From assembly GCA_963925495.1 (NCBI GenBank), contig CAWUST010000015.1, forward strand, positions 1 through 15,494: a stretch of 15,494 nucleotides of DNA. The letters are read 5' to 3'. This DNA comes from UBA2108 sp963925495 (lineage in GTDB: Bacteria; Bacteroidota; Bacteroidia; Flavobacteriales_G; Salibacteraceae). Below, in pieces: positions 15,426 to 15,494 of the stretch (positions within the stretch are counted from its first letter, which is position 1; every line of letters starts with the position of its first letter). The translations under genes and the position numbers were made by a program. Under the pieces are notes generated by a model. The model searched no databases and was not told where the DNA came from. It worked only from the letters and a program-made list of their open reading frames with translations.

Positions 15426-15494
15426 TCAATAATTCACTTTTTTATTTCCGTCAACCAATCCGAATTTCAGCAACTGGTGGTGAAACTTTTGTTC
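15426..15494 (-). CDS. C-terminal end of an unidentified gene, cut by the window edge
   Basis: On the minus strand a frame open to the edge gives 22 codons, EQKFHHQLLKFGLVD then GNKKVNY, and ends in TGA at 15426-15428. It would converge on the PorP/SprF gene with 6 bp between stop codons. The peptide looks protein-like but is too short to name. It could be a chance open frame. Confidence 0.35.
   Translation of the reverse strand, partial: EQKFHHQLLKFGLVDGNKKVNY

Noticed and set aside
1..15494. CRISPR array, transposon, prophage or toxin-antitoxin system
   Set aside because: No regularly spaced repeats, transposase or integrase motifs, or paired small toxin/antitoxin genes were seen.

Overview
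The window is AT-rich chromosomal DNA from a member of the Bacteroidota, most likely a Flavobacteriales-like lineage. Three things point there: a type IX secretion (T9SS) cargo gene ending in a gliding-motility-type sorting domain and followed by a PorP/SprF gene; promoter motifs of the Bacteroidota type (TTG ... TAnnTTTG) instead of sigma70 boxes; and the local order pyrE / SRPBCC / biotin ligase / rsfS / ftsH / cdsA / psd, which from general knowledge is familiar in this phylum.

Layout. Positions 1-710 hold no gene I can support. Positions 711-1161 hold two decayed genes on the minus strand, a YbjQ-type protein and a tiny membrane protein, damaged by point changes only. A perfect 16-bp-stem hairpin (1273-1309) closes a long minus-strand run that reads rsfS, ftsH, a DUF2007 protein, cdsA, psd and, after a 158-bp gap, a lipobox-less TlpA-like thioredoxin. 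The run serves ribosome silencing, membrane-protein quality control, phospholipid synthesis and envelope redox chemistry. Its promoter (7383-7410) abuts, back to back, a candidate promoter for the divergent biotin ligase gene (7480-8226). The biotin ligase converges, with an 8-bp overlap, on an SRPBCC protein that follows pyrE in a minus-strand pair. pyrE diverges from a NUDIX hydrolase gene with only 20 bp between start codons.

The right third is surface biology. A 411-bp gap (9931-10341) carries what looks like the wreck of a short T9SS cargo gene: a signal-peptide-like mini ORF and, in another frame, a sorting-domain-like tail with one stop. Next comes a 1335-residue secreted adhesin-like protein (predicted N-terminal propeller, tandem cysteine-paired modules, type B T9SS sorting domain) overlapping by 1 nt a GTG-started PorP/SprF gene, presumably its dedicated outer-membrane partner. 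A truncated minus-strand reading frame enters from the right edge.

Most of the window is ordinary core genome. I see no CRISPR array, tRNA, rRNA, insertion sequence, phage gene or obvious new defence system. The points most worth a second look are the two pseudogene areas, the modular adhesin with its partner, and the mirror-image promoter pair.
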